Below, one piece after another: positions 25,669 through 34,592 of a stretch of DNA of 64,000 nt. The DNA is from Salinimicrobium flavum. GTDB lineage: Bacteria; Bacteroidota; Bacteroidia; Flavobacteriales; Flavobacteriaceae. The notes beneath the pieces were generated by a model that saw nothing but the letters and a program-made list of their open reading frames with translations, had not been told where the DNA came from and made no database searches. Within the stretch, counting starts at the first letter, position 1. The number at the start of each line of letters is the position of its first letter. The stretch covers positions 1-64,000 of the forward strand of contig NZ_JBHULT010000003.1 in NCBI RefSeq assembly GCF_042684505.1. Reading direction: 5' to 3'. The position numbers were made by a program, and so were the translations under genes.

Positions 25669-27117
25669 TTAGCGGTTGAGGAATTCAAGGATACGGCTTT
25701 CGAACTCGGGCGAATTTTGGAAGGTATCTCCTATGACCACTTCGCCTGAAGAATCAAGGAAGAGCAATTTGTTGAGGTAAAACTGCAGGAAACGATTTTC
25801 AACACTGGAAGAAGCTAATTGAAATTCATTATTACGGTCATAGCCGTATTTCTGCACTGCCATTCTCCAATTTGAAGTTTCTCCCACATCAAGGTTAATT
25901 CCTATAAAATCGATCTCAGGATATTTTTCCCTTAATTCCTCCATCATTTTGTGTTCTTCCTGGTGGTCATGAGAATAGATAGACCACAGGAAAATTATTG
26001 CCGGTCTTGAGATGATCTTTCCAATAGGCTTTTGATCTCCTGTTAGAGTTATCATGGGAACATCTGAGAGAATAGTTCCCGGAAGAAAAGCCAATTGAAT
26101 TGTTCCCAGCTTCTTCATATCCTGAATTGCATTTTCAGATAAGCCTTTTTTCTCAAGTAAAGCAATGATGTCCAGGATATCTTCCCTGCTTTCTGCCAGA
26201 ATAATTCCCAGGGATCCCAGTTTAGTAAGAAAATGTTCCCGTAATGAGGGCACATTAAGCAGGTTTCCTGCCATTTTGATCCTTGCCTTGATATTTTCCT
26301 GGTTTGAGAGATCAAAACAGTCTTCTTCAACCATATTTTGTTTCTCGCACCACAGGAAAGACCTGTTGATCAAATAATTCCCAATGAACCTTTTGTATGC
26401 CGGGCTGCATTGAAGGGTTTTTTCATTAAAACGAACATCTTTTCGGTAGTCATGGAAATTGGAAGATATCTGGGCAGCATACTCATCGTAATATTTATTT
26501 ACCAGGTAGGTATATCGTTCCTTAAGGTCATAAGATTCATAATCTATCGTCTTTCTGGCAAGATCAAGAAAGCTTTCAGAAAATTTATGTTTTTCATGGA
26601 TTCGCTCCAGGCTACTTAGTCGCTCAGCCCTGATCGAGTCTGTTTTCTCAATAAACCTGGCGGGATCTGTTTTATAGTATGAAACCAATAGATCAGAATT
26701 GTTTTCATCCAACAGAAACATCTCGGCCATGAAATTGTTCCTGGTATCCCCGGTTCCGCTAAAGTGTAAGGATTCATCAAAAGCAAGAGTATTTGCCCGC
26801 AGGAGAAGACTGTCTCCGGCTTCCAGGTAGACATTCTGGAATTCCGGTCTATGTTCGATAACATACAGACCGCTCCCGACACTGTCAATTTTAAGGCTGA
26901 ACCTATTGCGGTCGTCGAGATAGGCGGTGTCCAGAACTTTTCCGTTTTTTTTGATCACCAGATACTCTGATGTTGGATTGATGATCTCACCACCCAGGTA
27001 AGCGTAGTTAACATCGCTCCTGTCTAAATCATTGCAAGAAGTAAAAACAAGGAAAAAAGCCAGTAAGAAACTTAAAGGCAGGGCAGGGGGAAGGGTATTT
27101 AGTCTATTTTTTTTCAA
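25669..27117 (-). CDS. Thioredoxin-fold lipoprotein lacking the CXXC active site
   Basis: A 482-residue lipoprotein. The signal is KKNRLN followed by a long hydrophobic stretch ending in the lipobox FTSC. A beta-rich N-terminal region (YLGGEIINP, DUF4369-like) and a helical middle lead to a C-terminal AhpC/TlpA-type domain (about 340-480). Where TlpA has WCxxC this protein reads LWSIYSHDHQEEH, so no redox cysteines. I chose the TTG at 27117: the ATG at 27150 lies upstream of the promoter box (27132-27139) and would not be transcribed. A binding or signalling role is possible; function is unknown. Confidence 0.78.
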   Translation of the reverse strand: MKKNRLNTLPPALPLSFLLAFFLVFTSCNDLDRSDVNYAYLGGEIINPTSEYLVIKKNGKVLDTAYLDDRNRFSLKIDSVGSGLYVIEHRPEFQNVYLEAGDSLLLRANTLAFDESLHFSGTGDTRNNFMAEMFLLDENNSDLLVSYYKTDPARFIEKTDSIRAERLSSLERIHEKHKFSESFLDLARKTIDYESYDLKERYTYLVNKYYDEYAAQISSNFHDYRKDVRFNEKTLQCSPAYKRFIGNYLINRSFLWCEKQNMVEEDCFDLSNQENIKARIKMAGNLLNVPSLREHFLTKLGSLGIILAESREDILDIIALLEKKGLSENAIQDMKKLGTIQLAFLPGTILSDVPMITLTGDQKPIGKIISRPAIIFLWSIYSHDHQEEHKMMEELREKYPEIDFIGINLDVGETSNWRMAVQKYGYDRNNEFQLASSSVENRFLQFYLNKLLFLDSSGEVVIGDTFQNSPEFESRILEFLNR

Positions 27118-27131
27118 AAGTTTCGGAGGGC

Positions 27132-27139
27132 CAAAATTA
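27132..27139 (-). promoter_or_regulatory. Promoter -7 box deciding a TTG start
   Basis: Minus-strand TAATTTTG matches TAnnTTTG. Transcription should begin near 27125, so the in-frame ATG at 27150 is excluded and TTG at 27117 (leader about 8 nt) is the likely start. Confidence 0.6.
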
Positions 27140-27240
27140 TGGGAAACCAAAAGTAGGTGGAGAACGCTGTTTCCGCTGTTAACTCAAAGTTAAATGAAGG
27201 ATTAAAAAAGTTAATATTTCCGGGAATGAGCTTAATTGGC

Positions 27241-27248
27241 TACTTTTG
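27241..27248 (+). promoter_or_regulatory. Promoter -7 box for the YbiT-like gene
   Basis: TACTTTTG matches TAnnTTTG, 22 bp before the ATG at 27271. A TTTC at 27217-27220 lies 20 bp upstream as a weak -33 box, inside the palindrome TTCCGGGAA. Confidence 0.55.
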
Positions 27249-27270
27249 CAAAAATTTCAGAATTTAATCT

Positions 27271-28902
27271 ATGTTATCAGTTTCAAATCTTTCCGTACAG
27301 TTCGGAAAAAGAGTTTTGTTTGATGAGGTGAATACTACCTTCACCCAGGGAAATTGCTATGGAGTGATTGGTGCCAACGGGGCGGGAAAATCTACTTTTC
27401 TAAAGATCCTTAGCGGCAAGTCAGACCCTACTTCCGGCCATGTTCATTTAGAGCCGGGGAAGAGGATGTCTGTCCTTGAACAAGACCACAACCTTTATGA
27501 TGAATATCCTGTTCTTGAGACGGTGATCATGGGGAATAAACCTCTGTATAAGATCAAGAAGGAGATGGATGAGATCTACGCCAAAGAAGATTTTAGTGAT
27601 GCAGACGGCGAACGTGTAGGGGTATTGCAGGTTGAATTCGAAGAAATGAATGGGTGGAATGCAGACAGTGAAGCTGCTACTTTACTTTCAAACCTTGGGA
27701 TAAAAGAGGATAGCCATTATACTTTAATGGGTGATCTTGATAATAAACTTAAGGTGAGGGTGCTCCTTGCACAGGCGCTTTTTGGGAATCCCGATGTTTT
27801 GATCATGGATGAGCCTACCAACGACCTGGATTATGAGACCATCACCTGGCTGGAGAATTTCCTGGCCAATTATGAGAATACAGTGATCGTGGTTTCTCAC
27901 GACCGTCACTTTCTTGATTCGGTTTGTACCCATATTTCTGATATTGACTTCGGAAAAATCAATCATTACAGCGGGAATTACACTTTTTGGTATGAATCCT
28001 CGCAGCTTGCAGCCCGTCAAAGATCTCAGCAGAACAAGAAAGCTGAAGATAAGAAGAAAGAACTGGAGGAGTTTATTAGACGATTTAGTGCAAACGTAGC
28101 GAAGTCTAAACAGGCAACTTCCCGTAAAAAAATGATTGCGAAGTTGAATATTGATGATATCAAACCTTCCAGCCGTAGGTATCCTGCCATTATTTTTGAA
28201 AGGGAACGGGAAGCGGGAGACCAGATATTGAATGTTGAAAACCTTGCCGCATCTATTGAGGGAGAGGTGTTGTTCAAAAATGTAAACATCAATCTTGCAA
28301 AAGGCGATAAAGTGGTGGTTTATTCAAAAGATTCCAGAGCGACCACAGCTTTTTATGAGATCCTGAACGAAAAACAAAAACCACTGGAAGGAAAGTTCAG
28401 CTGGGGGATCACTACGAACCAGTCCTACCTGCCACTTGACAATTCAGAATACTTTAATAATGATCTTACCCTTGTAGATTGGCTCCGTCAATGGGCTAAG
28501 ACAGAAGAGGAAAGAGAAGAGGTCCATATTCGTGGTTTCCTTGGGAAGATGATCTTTAGCGGGGAGGAGGCTTTAAAGACTTCACGGGTACTTTCGGGAG
28601 GTGAAAAAGTGCGTTGCATGCTCAGCAGAATGATGATGATGCGTGCGAATGTGCTAATGCTTGATGAACCTACCAACCACCTGGACCTGGAATCTATTAC
28701 TGCCTTCAATAATTCCCTTAAGAATTTTAAGGGAACCGTATTATTCACCACTCATGATCATGAATTTGCCCAAACAGTGGCAAACCGGGTAATTGAACTT
28801 ACTCCGGGTGGTGCTATTGACCGTTATCTGAGCTTTGATGAATATATGAATGATAAGAAAATAAGGGAACAGCGGGAGCAGATGTATGCTGTTAAGGTGT
28901 AA
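27271..28902 (+). CDS. ABC-F family protein, YbiT-like, with one degenerate ATP site
   Basis: A 543-residue soluble ABC-F ATPase with two nucleotide-binding domains and a charged linker (about 245-300), resembling YbiT (SRRYPAIIFE, FSANVAKSKQATSRKK). NBD1 has an intact Walker A (GANGAGKST, 34-42) and Walker B (LIMDEPTN), but its signature reads MGDLDNK where LSGGE is expected (153-159). NBD2 has an intact signature (LSGGEK, 441-446) and Walker B (LMLDEPTN), but the Walker A reads YSKDSRATT (351-359) without the GKS/T core. So one composite ATP site is intact and the other degraded. ABC-F proteins act on the ribosomal E site; this role is inferred. Confidence 0.92.
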   Translation: MLSVSNLSVQFGKRVLFDEVNTTFTQGNCYGVIGANGAGKSTFLKILSGKSDPTSGHVHLEPGKRMSVLEQDHNLYDEYPVLETVIMGNKPLYKIKKEMDEIYAKEDFSDADGERVGVLQVEFEEMNGWNADSEAATLLSNLGIKEDSHYTLMGDLDNKLKVRVLLAQALFGNPDVLIMDEPTNDLDYETITWLENFLANYENTVIVVSHDRHFLDSVCTHISDIDFGKINHYSGNYTFWYESSQLAARQRSQQNKKAEDKKKELEEFIRRFSANVAKSKQATSRKKMIAKLNIDDIKPSSRRYPAIIFEREREAGDQILNVENLAASIEGEVLFKNVNINLAKGDKVVVYSKDSRATTAFYEILNEKQKPLEGKFSWGITTNQSYLPLDNSEYFNNDLTLVDWLRQWAKTEEEREEVHIRGFLGKMIFSGEEALKTSRVLSGGEKVRCMLSRMMMMRANVLMLDEPTNHLDLESITAFNNSLKNFKGTVLFTTHDHEFAQTVANRVIELTPGGAIDRYLSFDEYMNDKKIREQREQMYAVKV

Positions 28903-28932
28903 ACCCTGTGATTTATAAAATAAATATAAAAT

Positions 28933-28960
28933 AAAAAGGTATCCCTGGGATACCTTTTTT
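28933..28960 (+). terminator. Hairpin terminator after ABC-F gene
   Basis: AAAAAGGTATCC and GGATACCTTTTT form a 12-bp stem with a 2-4 nt loop and a T-run. Confidence 0.85.
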
Positions 28961-29041
28961 ATTTCCTGATCTTCCCTATTTGGGGATTGGAAATTAAAAG
29001 TTAAATTTTGTTGATTCAGGAAGATCTTCAGATGAAAAAAA

Positions 29042-29236
29042 TTATTTTTTCAGGCGCGGTTTAAAGAAAAAATAAAGGTCCCACAGCCCAAAAAGAACAA
29101 AGGTCACCGCCACAATAAGGCGAAAGGTCTCATATTGATTTCCGGTTATATAAGTATAGAGCCGCCATGAGCCATACCCTAGAAAGGCAATTCCAAGAAC
29201 TAGGTTCAGGTAATTTCTGCTGCGGGTTTCAGCCAT
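29042..29236 (-). CDS. Small two-helix membrane protein
   Basis: About 64 residues with two predicted transmembrane helices (LNLVLGIAFLGYGSWRLY and LIVAVTFVLFGLWDLYFFF) and a basic C-terminus (KPRLKK). I recognise no named family. The start could be ATG at 29242, which shares its first base with the upstream TAA stop, or ATG at 29236 (MAETRSRN), which I prefer. Translational coupling to the upstream DUF2007 gene is likely. Confidence 0.7.
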   Translation of the reverse strand: MAETRSRNYLNLVLGIAFLGYGSWRLYTYITGNQYETFRLIVAVTFVLFGLWDLYFFFKPRLKK

Positions 29237-29241
29237 ATACA

Positions 29242-29478
29242 TTATTTATGTTCTGGAAAAGTAGCTTCAACAATTTTAAGCGCTTCGTCCAGGTGGGAGG
29301 ATATTACGAACAGCTGTACCTGCCCCGGAAGACCACCTCCAAAACCGGCTCTCAACCCCGAATCAAAATCGTTGCGAACGCGGTTGCTAATCCCCTCTTT
29401 CTCCAAAAGTTCCTGGAGGTATTGTACATTCACTTCAGAACCGGTATAAACTCTTTCGTATTGATCTTCTGAACTCAT
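29242..29478 (-). CDS. DUF2007 family protein
   Basis: A 78-residue protein with the DUF2007 pattern: YERVYTGSEVNVQYLQELLEKEGI, then VQLFVISSHLDEALKIVE. This is a ferredoxin-like (PII-type) fold described as a putative signal-transducing protein; no ligand is known. It forms a two-gene unit with the small membrane protein downstream. Confidence 0.85.
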   Translation of the reverse strand: MSSEDQYERVYTGSEVNVQYLQELLEKEGISNRVRNDFDSGLRAGFGGGLPGQVQLFVISSHLDEALKIVEATFPEHK

Positions 29479-29555
29479 AATGATTGGTTTTTGGAACTAA
29501 ATTTATGAATAGGTTTTGAACCCTCCGGAGGTTTTAGTCAGAGTTTAACAATTAA

Positions 29556-30281
29556 TCAGGCATTATAGAATTTACTGTTCCAGTTTCCGGAGCTAAAGTT
29601 CTTGCCCAGGCTTATTCCGTAGAAAAAAGTAAGCGCGATAACAGATTTAAATGTGTACATAAAAAGAATGAGGAATTGAGAGGTCTCCTGATAAGTTGAA
29701 AAAAACACTTCCCTTATCCCGAAAGTGAGGAAGAAACTTAAAAAGAAACTAAAGACAATGAGGTTTTCCAGGTTCCTTAGAGGCCACATCTTAATTTTCC
29801 TCAGGGGATGGATGTCCTTTCCCCATTTGTGAATCAGGTAAAAGTAGCCGTTACCGATAGGGGCAAAAAGAATAGGATCATCTGCATTCTCCAACCTGAA
29901 ATATTTTGCCGGCGCAATGAGTCGGAAGCCGCGAAGGGTGGATTTGTGGATTCGCTCCAGGTCTTTTATAGCTATGATCGCCTCTCCCGGCAGCTCTCCT
30001 TTGAAATACCGGGTATTCAAAAATCTTAACCGGTAATCAACACACAATTTCTTGATCTGGGATATATGAAAGATCCTGTTACTTTCCAGCAGGTCAATGT
30101 TCAATTCATTCCCATCAATATCATCAGGATCCCCGTTTTGCAATCGCTCCAGGATCTCTTCCTCCTTCTTTTCTTCCGCCTCAAAGATCTTACGGACCTC
30201 GGCCAACAGTGATTCTTCCGGAATTTCCTTGTTCCTTAAGCTCTCAAGCCTGTCGCGGAGATTTACTCTTTCTAACAGCAT
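29556..30281 (-). CDS. Hypothetical membrane protein with charged N-terminal helix
   Basis: A 241-residue protein I do not recognise. Residues 1-60 are a very charged coiled-coil-like helix (ESLLAEVRKIFEAEEKKEEEI). A soluble alpha/beta domain (about 65-160) includes DYRLRFLNTRYFKGELP and FAPIGNGYFYLIHKWG. Two hydrophobic segments close the protein (NLIVFSFFLSFFLTFG and FLILFMYTFKSVIALTFFYG). No catalytic motif is apparent. It stands alone on the minus strand. It is likely a conserved flavobacterial inner-membrane protein; I have no functional hypothesis. Confidence 0.65.
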   Translation of the reverse strand: MLLERVNLRDRLESLRNKEIPEESLLAEVRKIFEAEEKKEEEILERLQNGDPDDIDGNELNIDLLESNRIFHISQIKKLCVDYRLRFLNTRYFKGELPGEAIIAIKDLERIHKSTLRGFRLIAPAKYFRLENADDPILFAPIGNGYFYLIHKWGKDIHPLRKIKMWPLRNLENLIVFSFFLSFFLTFGIREVFFSTYQETSQFLILFMYTFKSVIALTFFYGISLGKNFSSGNWNSKFYNA

Positions 30282-30471
30282 CTTCTTTTTCTTTAGTCTA
30301 AATTAAGGAATATCATCTCAACATGCAAAAAGGTAAATTTATGCGAATTATAAGCTTATTTTAATGTTAATTTTAAGGAGTGGAGGTTAAATTATTTTTA
30401 AACCTTTTGAGACTACAACCTGTTTTTCTTTTAATCCCTATCTTCATTCAAAACCCTAAAAACAAAGGACA

Positions 30472-31059
30472 ATGAGAGTTTTAAAATACGTTTTCAGCCT
30501 CGGATTTTTACTGAGTATCCTGTTGACCGGTTGCGGTCCTAAAGTAGACAGCGATAAAAAGACGGCCAGGAGTATGAGCTCCTTCAGTAGCTATGCTTTT
30601 TTACCCAATCAGGATACTATTATGACCACCAGATATAACAATGCTTATGTAAATGAGATAATCATTGATGAGGTCAATGAGAACATGCAGGACAAAGATT
30701 ACCGGCTTGACAGAAACCAGCCGGACCTGCTGGTTTATTACCACTTAATGATGGACGAAGATATAGCGGCAAATGCCAACCCGGTTTATACCAACTACAG
30801 GTATTACCGTCCCGGGTATTACGTGGGCCCTTATTATCGCAATTATGCCTATAATAATTACTATACCGTACCACGCATTACCGGCTCTAATATTGAGCAG
30901 GTACCTTATAAAGAAGGAACCCTGGTCATCGACCTTATTGACCGTAGAACGAATGAGATCGTGTGGAGGGGAATGGCCAGTGATGTTATTACCCCCAATA
31001 ATCTCGAGGAAGAACTAAGGACTTATGTAAATGCTATTTTCGAAAGCTTACCAAAGTAG
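30472..31059 (+). CDS. DUF4136 lipoprotein
   Basis: A 195-residue lipoprotein (MRVLKYVFSLGFLLSILLTGC, lipobox Cys21) of the DUF4136 family: SSFSSYAFLPNQDT at the start, INEIIIDEVNENM-type helix, QPDLLVYYHL, and the C-terminal GTLVIDLIDRRTNEIVWRG. A tyrosine-rich insertion lies at about 105-140 (YYRPGYYVGPYYRN). The family is envelope-located and uncharacterised. It has its own terminator. Confidence 0.88.
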   Translation: MRVLKYVFSLGFLLSILLTGCGPKVDSDKKTARSMSSFSSYAFLPNQDTIMTTRYNNAYVNEIIIDEVNENMQDKDYRLDRNQPDLLVYYHLMMDEDIAANANPVYTNYRYYRPGYYVGPYYRNYAYNNYYTVPRITGSNIEQVPYKEGTLVIDLIDRRTNEIVWRGMASDVITPNNLEEELRTYVNAIFESLPK

Positions 31060-31080
31060 GAAGACTTTGATAGAAACAAG

Positions 31081-31109
31081 AAAGCCATCTGATAATTCAG
31101 GTGGCTTTT
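31081..31109 (+). terminator. Hairpin terminator after DUF4136 gene
   Basis: AAGCCATCTGA pairs with TCAGGTGGCTT (one G-T pair), then TTCTTTATTT. It separates this gene from the convergent pheT. Confidence 0.75.
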
Positions 31110-31128
31110 CTTTATTTGCGGCCAATAA

Positions 31129-33555
31129 TTATCTTAATTCGGCTCCCAGTTGTTTTTCAAAATTCTGCTGAAGTTTATTCATGATCTTGTCGATCTGTTT
31201 ATCTGTAAGGGTTTTCTTCTCATCCTGAAGAATGAAACTTACAGCATAACTTTTCTTGCCTTCGGGAAGATTATTTCCTTCATAAACATCAAAAAGATTC
31301 ACATTTTTGAGCAGGTTCTGTTCGGTTTTAAAAGCTATGTGATAGATGTCCTCGAAACTTACCGAGTTGTCCAGCAGCAATGCAAAATCTCTTCGCACGG
31401 GCTGGAATTTAGAAATTTCCCGGAATTTCATGCTTTGTTCTTTCGCGATAGCGATAACTTCATCCCAACGGAAATCTGCAAACAGCACTTCCTGCTCAAT
31501 ATCAAAATTCTTTAGGATCTTCTTCTTTATCACTCCAAATTCTACTAGTCTGGTCTTGTTAAAGCTCAGGATCATTCCTTCGGAAAATACATCACTTTTA
31601 ACCGGTGAAGATTTCAGATCAGAAATTCCAAGTCTTTCAAGAACTGTTGTCAAAACCCCTTTTAAATAGAAAAAATCACTCTTTTTTAATGGATTGTTCC
31701 AGCTTTCGGAAGCACGGTTCCCCGAAATGAAAATCGAAAGGTGTTTGTTTTCCAGCTTTCCGGAATCAAACTGGTGATAGGTTTTTCCGAATTCAAAGAA
31801 CTTAAGATCATTGCGTTTCCTGTTAAGGTTGTAACTCACTGCTTCCAGTCCAGAGAAAAGCAAGGACTGTCTTAGAACCGAAAGGTCCTGGCTTAATGGG
31901 TTAAGCATCTTTACCGAATGTTCTTCTTTTAGTTGTTCACTCAGGGCAGCATGCATGGGGGTGGTAAGGGAATTGGCCATGGTTTCAAAAAATCCCTGTC
32001 CCGTCAATTGATCGGCAATAAGATTTTGAAGTTTATAATCCTCAAACCTGGTAGAATTCGCCACCGAGGCGTTGATCTTTTCTCCAAATTCGATATTGTT
32101 ATATCCATAAACCCTTAGGATCTCCTCAATAACATCTGCTTCCCTCTTCACGTCTACCCGGTAGGGAGGTATGGTGAGTCCCATGCCTGTTTCGGTAACA
32201 TTGTTTACCCTTATCTCGAGAGAGGTAAGGATCGATTTAATGGTCTCCCTGTCCAGGTTCTGCCCCACAAGGGAATTTATTTTGTCATAGGTAAGAAAAA
32301 CCGGAAAATCTTCGATCTTCTTTGAATAATAATCGTCGATATCACTGGTCACTGTTCCCCCAGCCAGTTCCTGGATGAGCAGGGCGGCACGTTTAATGGC
32401 GTAATCTGTGATGTTCGGGTCTATACCCCTTTCATACCTGAAAGAAGCATCTGTATTAAGACCGTGTCTTTTTGCAGTCTTACGTACGGTAACCGGATTA
32501 AAATATGCACTTTCAATAAAGAGACTGGTAGTCTCATCAGAAACCCCGCTTCCCGTTCCTCCAAATACTCCCGCGATAGCCAGAGGTTTTTCAGTATCAC
32601 AGATCATAAGATCTTCCTCATGGAGTTCCCGTTCCACCTCGTCAAGGGTGATGAATTTAGTTCCTGCCGGTAGTGTTTTTACGTGAATTTCATTTCCCGC
32701 GATCTTGGCGGCATCAAAGGCATGAAGGGGTTGTCCCAATTCGTGCATTACGTAATTGGTCACATCAACCACATTATTCTTTGGTGTGATCCCTATGGCT
32801 TTTAGCCTGTTCTGCAACCATTTTGGAGATTCGGCAATTTTGATGTCTGAAAGGGTAATACCACAATATCTGGGCACCAGGTCTGCATTATGTATCTTAA
32901 CAGGAATCCTTAGGTTGCGGCTGTCAACATGAAAACTGCTCACAGAAGGGGTGATTAATTCCTGTATATCCCCCTGCTGCTGGAATCCGGCTTTTAGATC
33001 CCTTGCCACTCCCCAATGGCTCATGGCATCTGCTCTGTTAGGGGTCAATCCTATCTCAAAAATATGATCATCTTCAATTTCGAACAGTTTGGCTACAGGG
33101 GTCCCTGGAACCAGTTCTTTATTCATGATCATAATACCGTCATGGCTCTTTCCAAGCCCCAGTTCATCTTCGGCACAGATCATCCCGTGACTGCTTTCTC
33201 CACGTATTTTACTCTTTTTGATCTCCCAGGGAGTCCCTGTTTCATCATACAGAGTAGTTCCAACCGTGGCAACAGGAACTTTTTGTCCGGCTGCGACGTT
33301 AGGAGCCCCGCAAACAATCTGTACCGGTTCGCCGTTACCTATATCCACACGGGTGACCTTAAGACGGTCGGCATTTTCATGCTGCTCACAGGTAAGCACT
33401 TCTCCAATTACTACTCCTTTTAATCCTCCCTTGACACTTTGGAAGGTATGGATGCCTTCAACTTCCAACCCAAGATCGGTTAACAGTTCTCCGGTTTCCT
33501 CGGGGGTACGGTCTATCTTTATGAATTGTTTAAGCCAGTTATATGAGATCTTCAT
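31129..33555 (-). CDS. pheT: Phenylalanine--tRNA ligase beta subunit
   Basis: Beta subunit of the alpha2-beta2 enzyme that charges tRNA-Phe. At 808 residues it has the full domain order: N-terminal domain, EMAP-type tRNA-binding domain (40-150, ENADRLKVTRVDIG), B3/B4 editing domain (about 210-390), B5 domain, catalytic-like core and C-terminal ferredoxin-like anticodon-binding domain (DVYEGNNLPEGKKSYAVSF). The pheS gene is not adjacent. A -7 box (complement of 33576-33583, TATCTTTG) lies 20 bp upstream. Confidence 0.97.
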   Translation of the reverse strand: MKISYNWLKQFIKIDRTPEETGELLTDLGLEVEGIHTFQSVKGGLKGVVIGEVLTCEQHENADRLKVTRVDIGNGEPVQIVCGAPNVAAGQKVPVATVGTTLYDETGTPWEIKKSKIRGESSHGMICAEDELGLGKSHDGIMIMNKELVPGTPVAKLFEIEDDHIFEIGLTPNRADAMSHWGVARDLKAGFQQQGDIQELITPSVSSFHVDSRNLRIPVKIHNADLVPRYCGITLSDIKIAESPKWLQNRLKAIGITPKNNVVDVTNYVMHELGQPLHAFDAAKIAGNEIHVKTLPAGTKFITLDEVERELHEEDLMICDTEKPLAIAGVFGGTGSGVSDETTSLFIESAYFNPVTVRKTAKRHGLNTDASFRYERGIDPNITDYAIKRAALLIQELAGGTVTSDIDDYYSKKIEDFPVFLTYDKINSLVGQNLDRETIKSILTSLEIRVNNVTETGMGLTIPPYRVDVKREADVIEEILRVYGYNNIEFGEKINASVANSTRFEDYKLQNLIADQLTGQGFFETMANSLTTPMHAALSEQLKEEHSVKMLNPLSQDLSVLRQSLLFSGLEAVSYNLNRKRNDLKFFEFGKTYHQFDSGKLENKHLSIFISGNRASESWNNPLKKSDFFYLKGVLTTVLERLGISDLKSSPVKSDVFSEGMILSFNKTRLVEFGVIKKKILKNFDIEQEVLFADFRWDEVIAIAKEQSMKFREISKFQPVRRDFALLLDNSVSFEDIYHIAFKTEQNLLKNVNLFDVYEGNNLPEGKKSYAVSFILQDEKKTLTDKQIDKIMNKLQQNFEKQLGAELR

Positions 33556-33575
33556 TGAATCAATTTTTCCAGCTG

Positions 33576-33583
33576 CAAAGATA
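33576..33583 (-). promoter_or_regulatory. Promoter -7 box for pheT
   Basis: Minus-strand TATCTTTG matches TAnnTTTG and predicts a leader of about 14 nt. There is no room for a T-box or a leader peptide attenuator between it and the ATG. Confidence 0.55.
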
Positions 33584-33627
33584 GTATTACGAATGGTTTT
33601 GACATAATTTTAATCTTGTGCAAAAAA

Positions 33628-33657
33628 AAGTGGAAGGAATTTTTATTCCTTCCACTT
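33628..33657 (-). terminator. Hairpin terminator after the TPR/lipocalin-like gene
   Basis: AAGTGGAAGGAA and TTCCTTCCACTT form a perfect 12-bp stem, and the minus strand continues with a run of T (complement of AAAAAAAA). Confidence 0.85.
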
Positions 33658-33674
33658 AAAATAATCAAAGCCAG

Positions 33675-34592
33675 TTATTTTTTCATGTTCATGGCATAGA
33701 CTCTTTGCCAATCATCTTTATCGTTCTTTTCAAATATTACCCAGTTTATTTCATTATCTGAGATCTTCTCGATCTCATGTTTCAAAAACATTTCCTGCCC
33801 CTCTCTTTCAGTAAAGGAGTCCATGAATTCAAGTTTATTATTACCCAGGTCTTTCATTTTCATATGGGATACTTCAATTCCTCTTAGACGGTCGTTATTA
33901 AAGTAAGCTACATCAAATTCATCATCTATGGCATCATAGGTAATGATCCTTACTCCCATGGATTCATTTTGATCATCAAAATGATGAAGGTAAATTGAAT
34001 TGGTTGGTTCATCAAATTTGATCTTATCACTTGTTTTCATCTTTTGGGTTTCTTTTCCATCTTCATAGACAATGGCGTCGATCTGCCAGTCCCCGAGAAG
34101 GAAATCCATTCGTTTGTCTTTTTTATCCAGTTTTGCCATTTTGCTGGCAGTAATGGGGTATAAAACGTTTTTTTCCCACTCAACTTCAGAATTTTTGGAA
34201 ATAGCCATCGATTTTTCAAAGTATTCGCGGGCTTCTTTTTCATTACCCTTTTTAACCAGGTAATCTCCATATGAGTCATATGGATTTGCAGCTTGCGGAT
34301 ATTCTTCCATATTAAGCCTGAAGATCTTCCCGGCCGCCTCCATATCCCCATCTTCGTTCATGATGCGGTAACCTGCCGCATTTAACTGTCTGTCATCCCA
34401 GGGGTATTGGTCACTCTTTTCAGCCTTCAGATCTTGATACCGGGTGATCGCCATATCAACACCATTATTTGAATATTCTTCATAAATGAGGTAACCCAAA
34501 GGAAATTCTTTTTCATCCTGTGCAAAGACAGTACTTATAAAACAAATCAGCAATAAACTCATCACGCACTTAAGGTTGATCTTTGTCTCCAT
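33675..34592 (-). CDS. Secreted TPR protein with lipocalin-like (DUF1579-type) domain
   Basis: A 305-residue exported protein with signal peptide (cleavage near VFA-QD). The N-terminal half has two to three TPR-like helical pairs (MEAAGKIFRLNMEEYPQAANPYDSYGDYLVKKGNEKEAREYFEKS, split across residues 80-130). The C-terminal half starts MDFLLGDWQIDAIVYEDGKE, a beta-barrel pattern seen in DUF1579-type proteins. Expected location is the periplasm or surface. Function unknown. It is monocistronic with a strong terminator. Confidence 0.72.
   Translation of the reverse strand: METKINLKCVMSLLLICFISTVFAQDEKEFPLGYLIYEEYSNNGVDMAITRYQDLKAEKSDQYPWDDRQLNAAGYRIMNEDGDMEAAGKIFRLNMEEYPQAANPYDSYGDYLVKKGNEKEAREYFEKSMAISKNSEVEWEKNVLYPITASKMAKLDKKDKRMDFLLGDWQIDAIVYEDGKETQKMKTSDKIKFDEPTNSIYLHHFDDQNESMGVRIITYDAIDDEFDVAYFNNDRLRGIEVSHMKMKDLGNNKLEFMDSFTEREGQEMFLKHEIEKISDNEINWVIFEKNDKDDWQRVYAMNMKK

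Noticed and set aside
25669..27150. ATG at 27150 as the lipoprotein start
   Set aside because: It lies upstream of the likely transcription start and would add MVSHNFGPPKL before a normal lipoprotein signal sequence.
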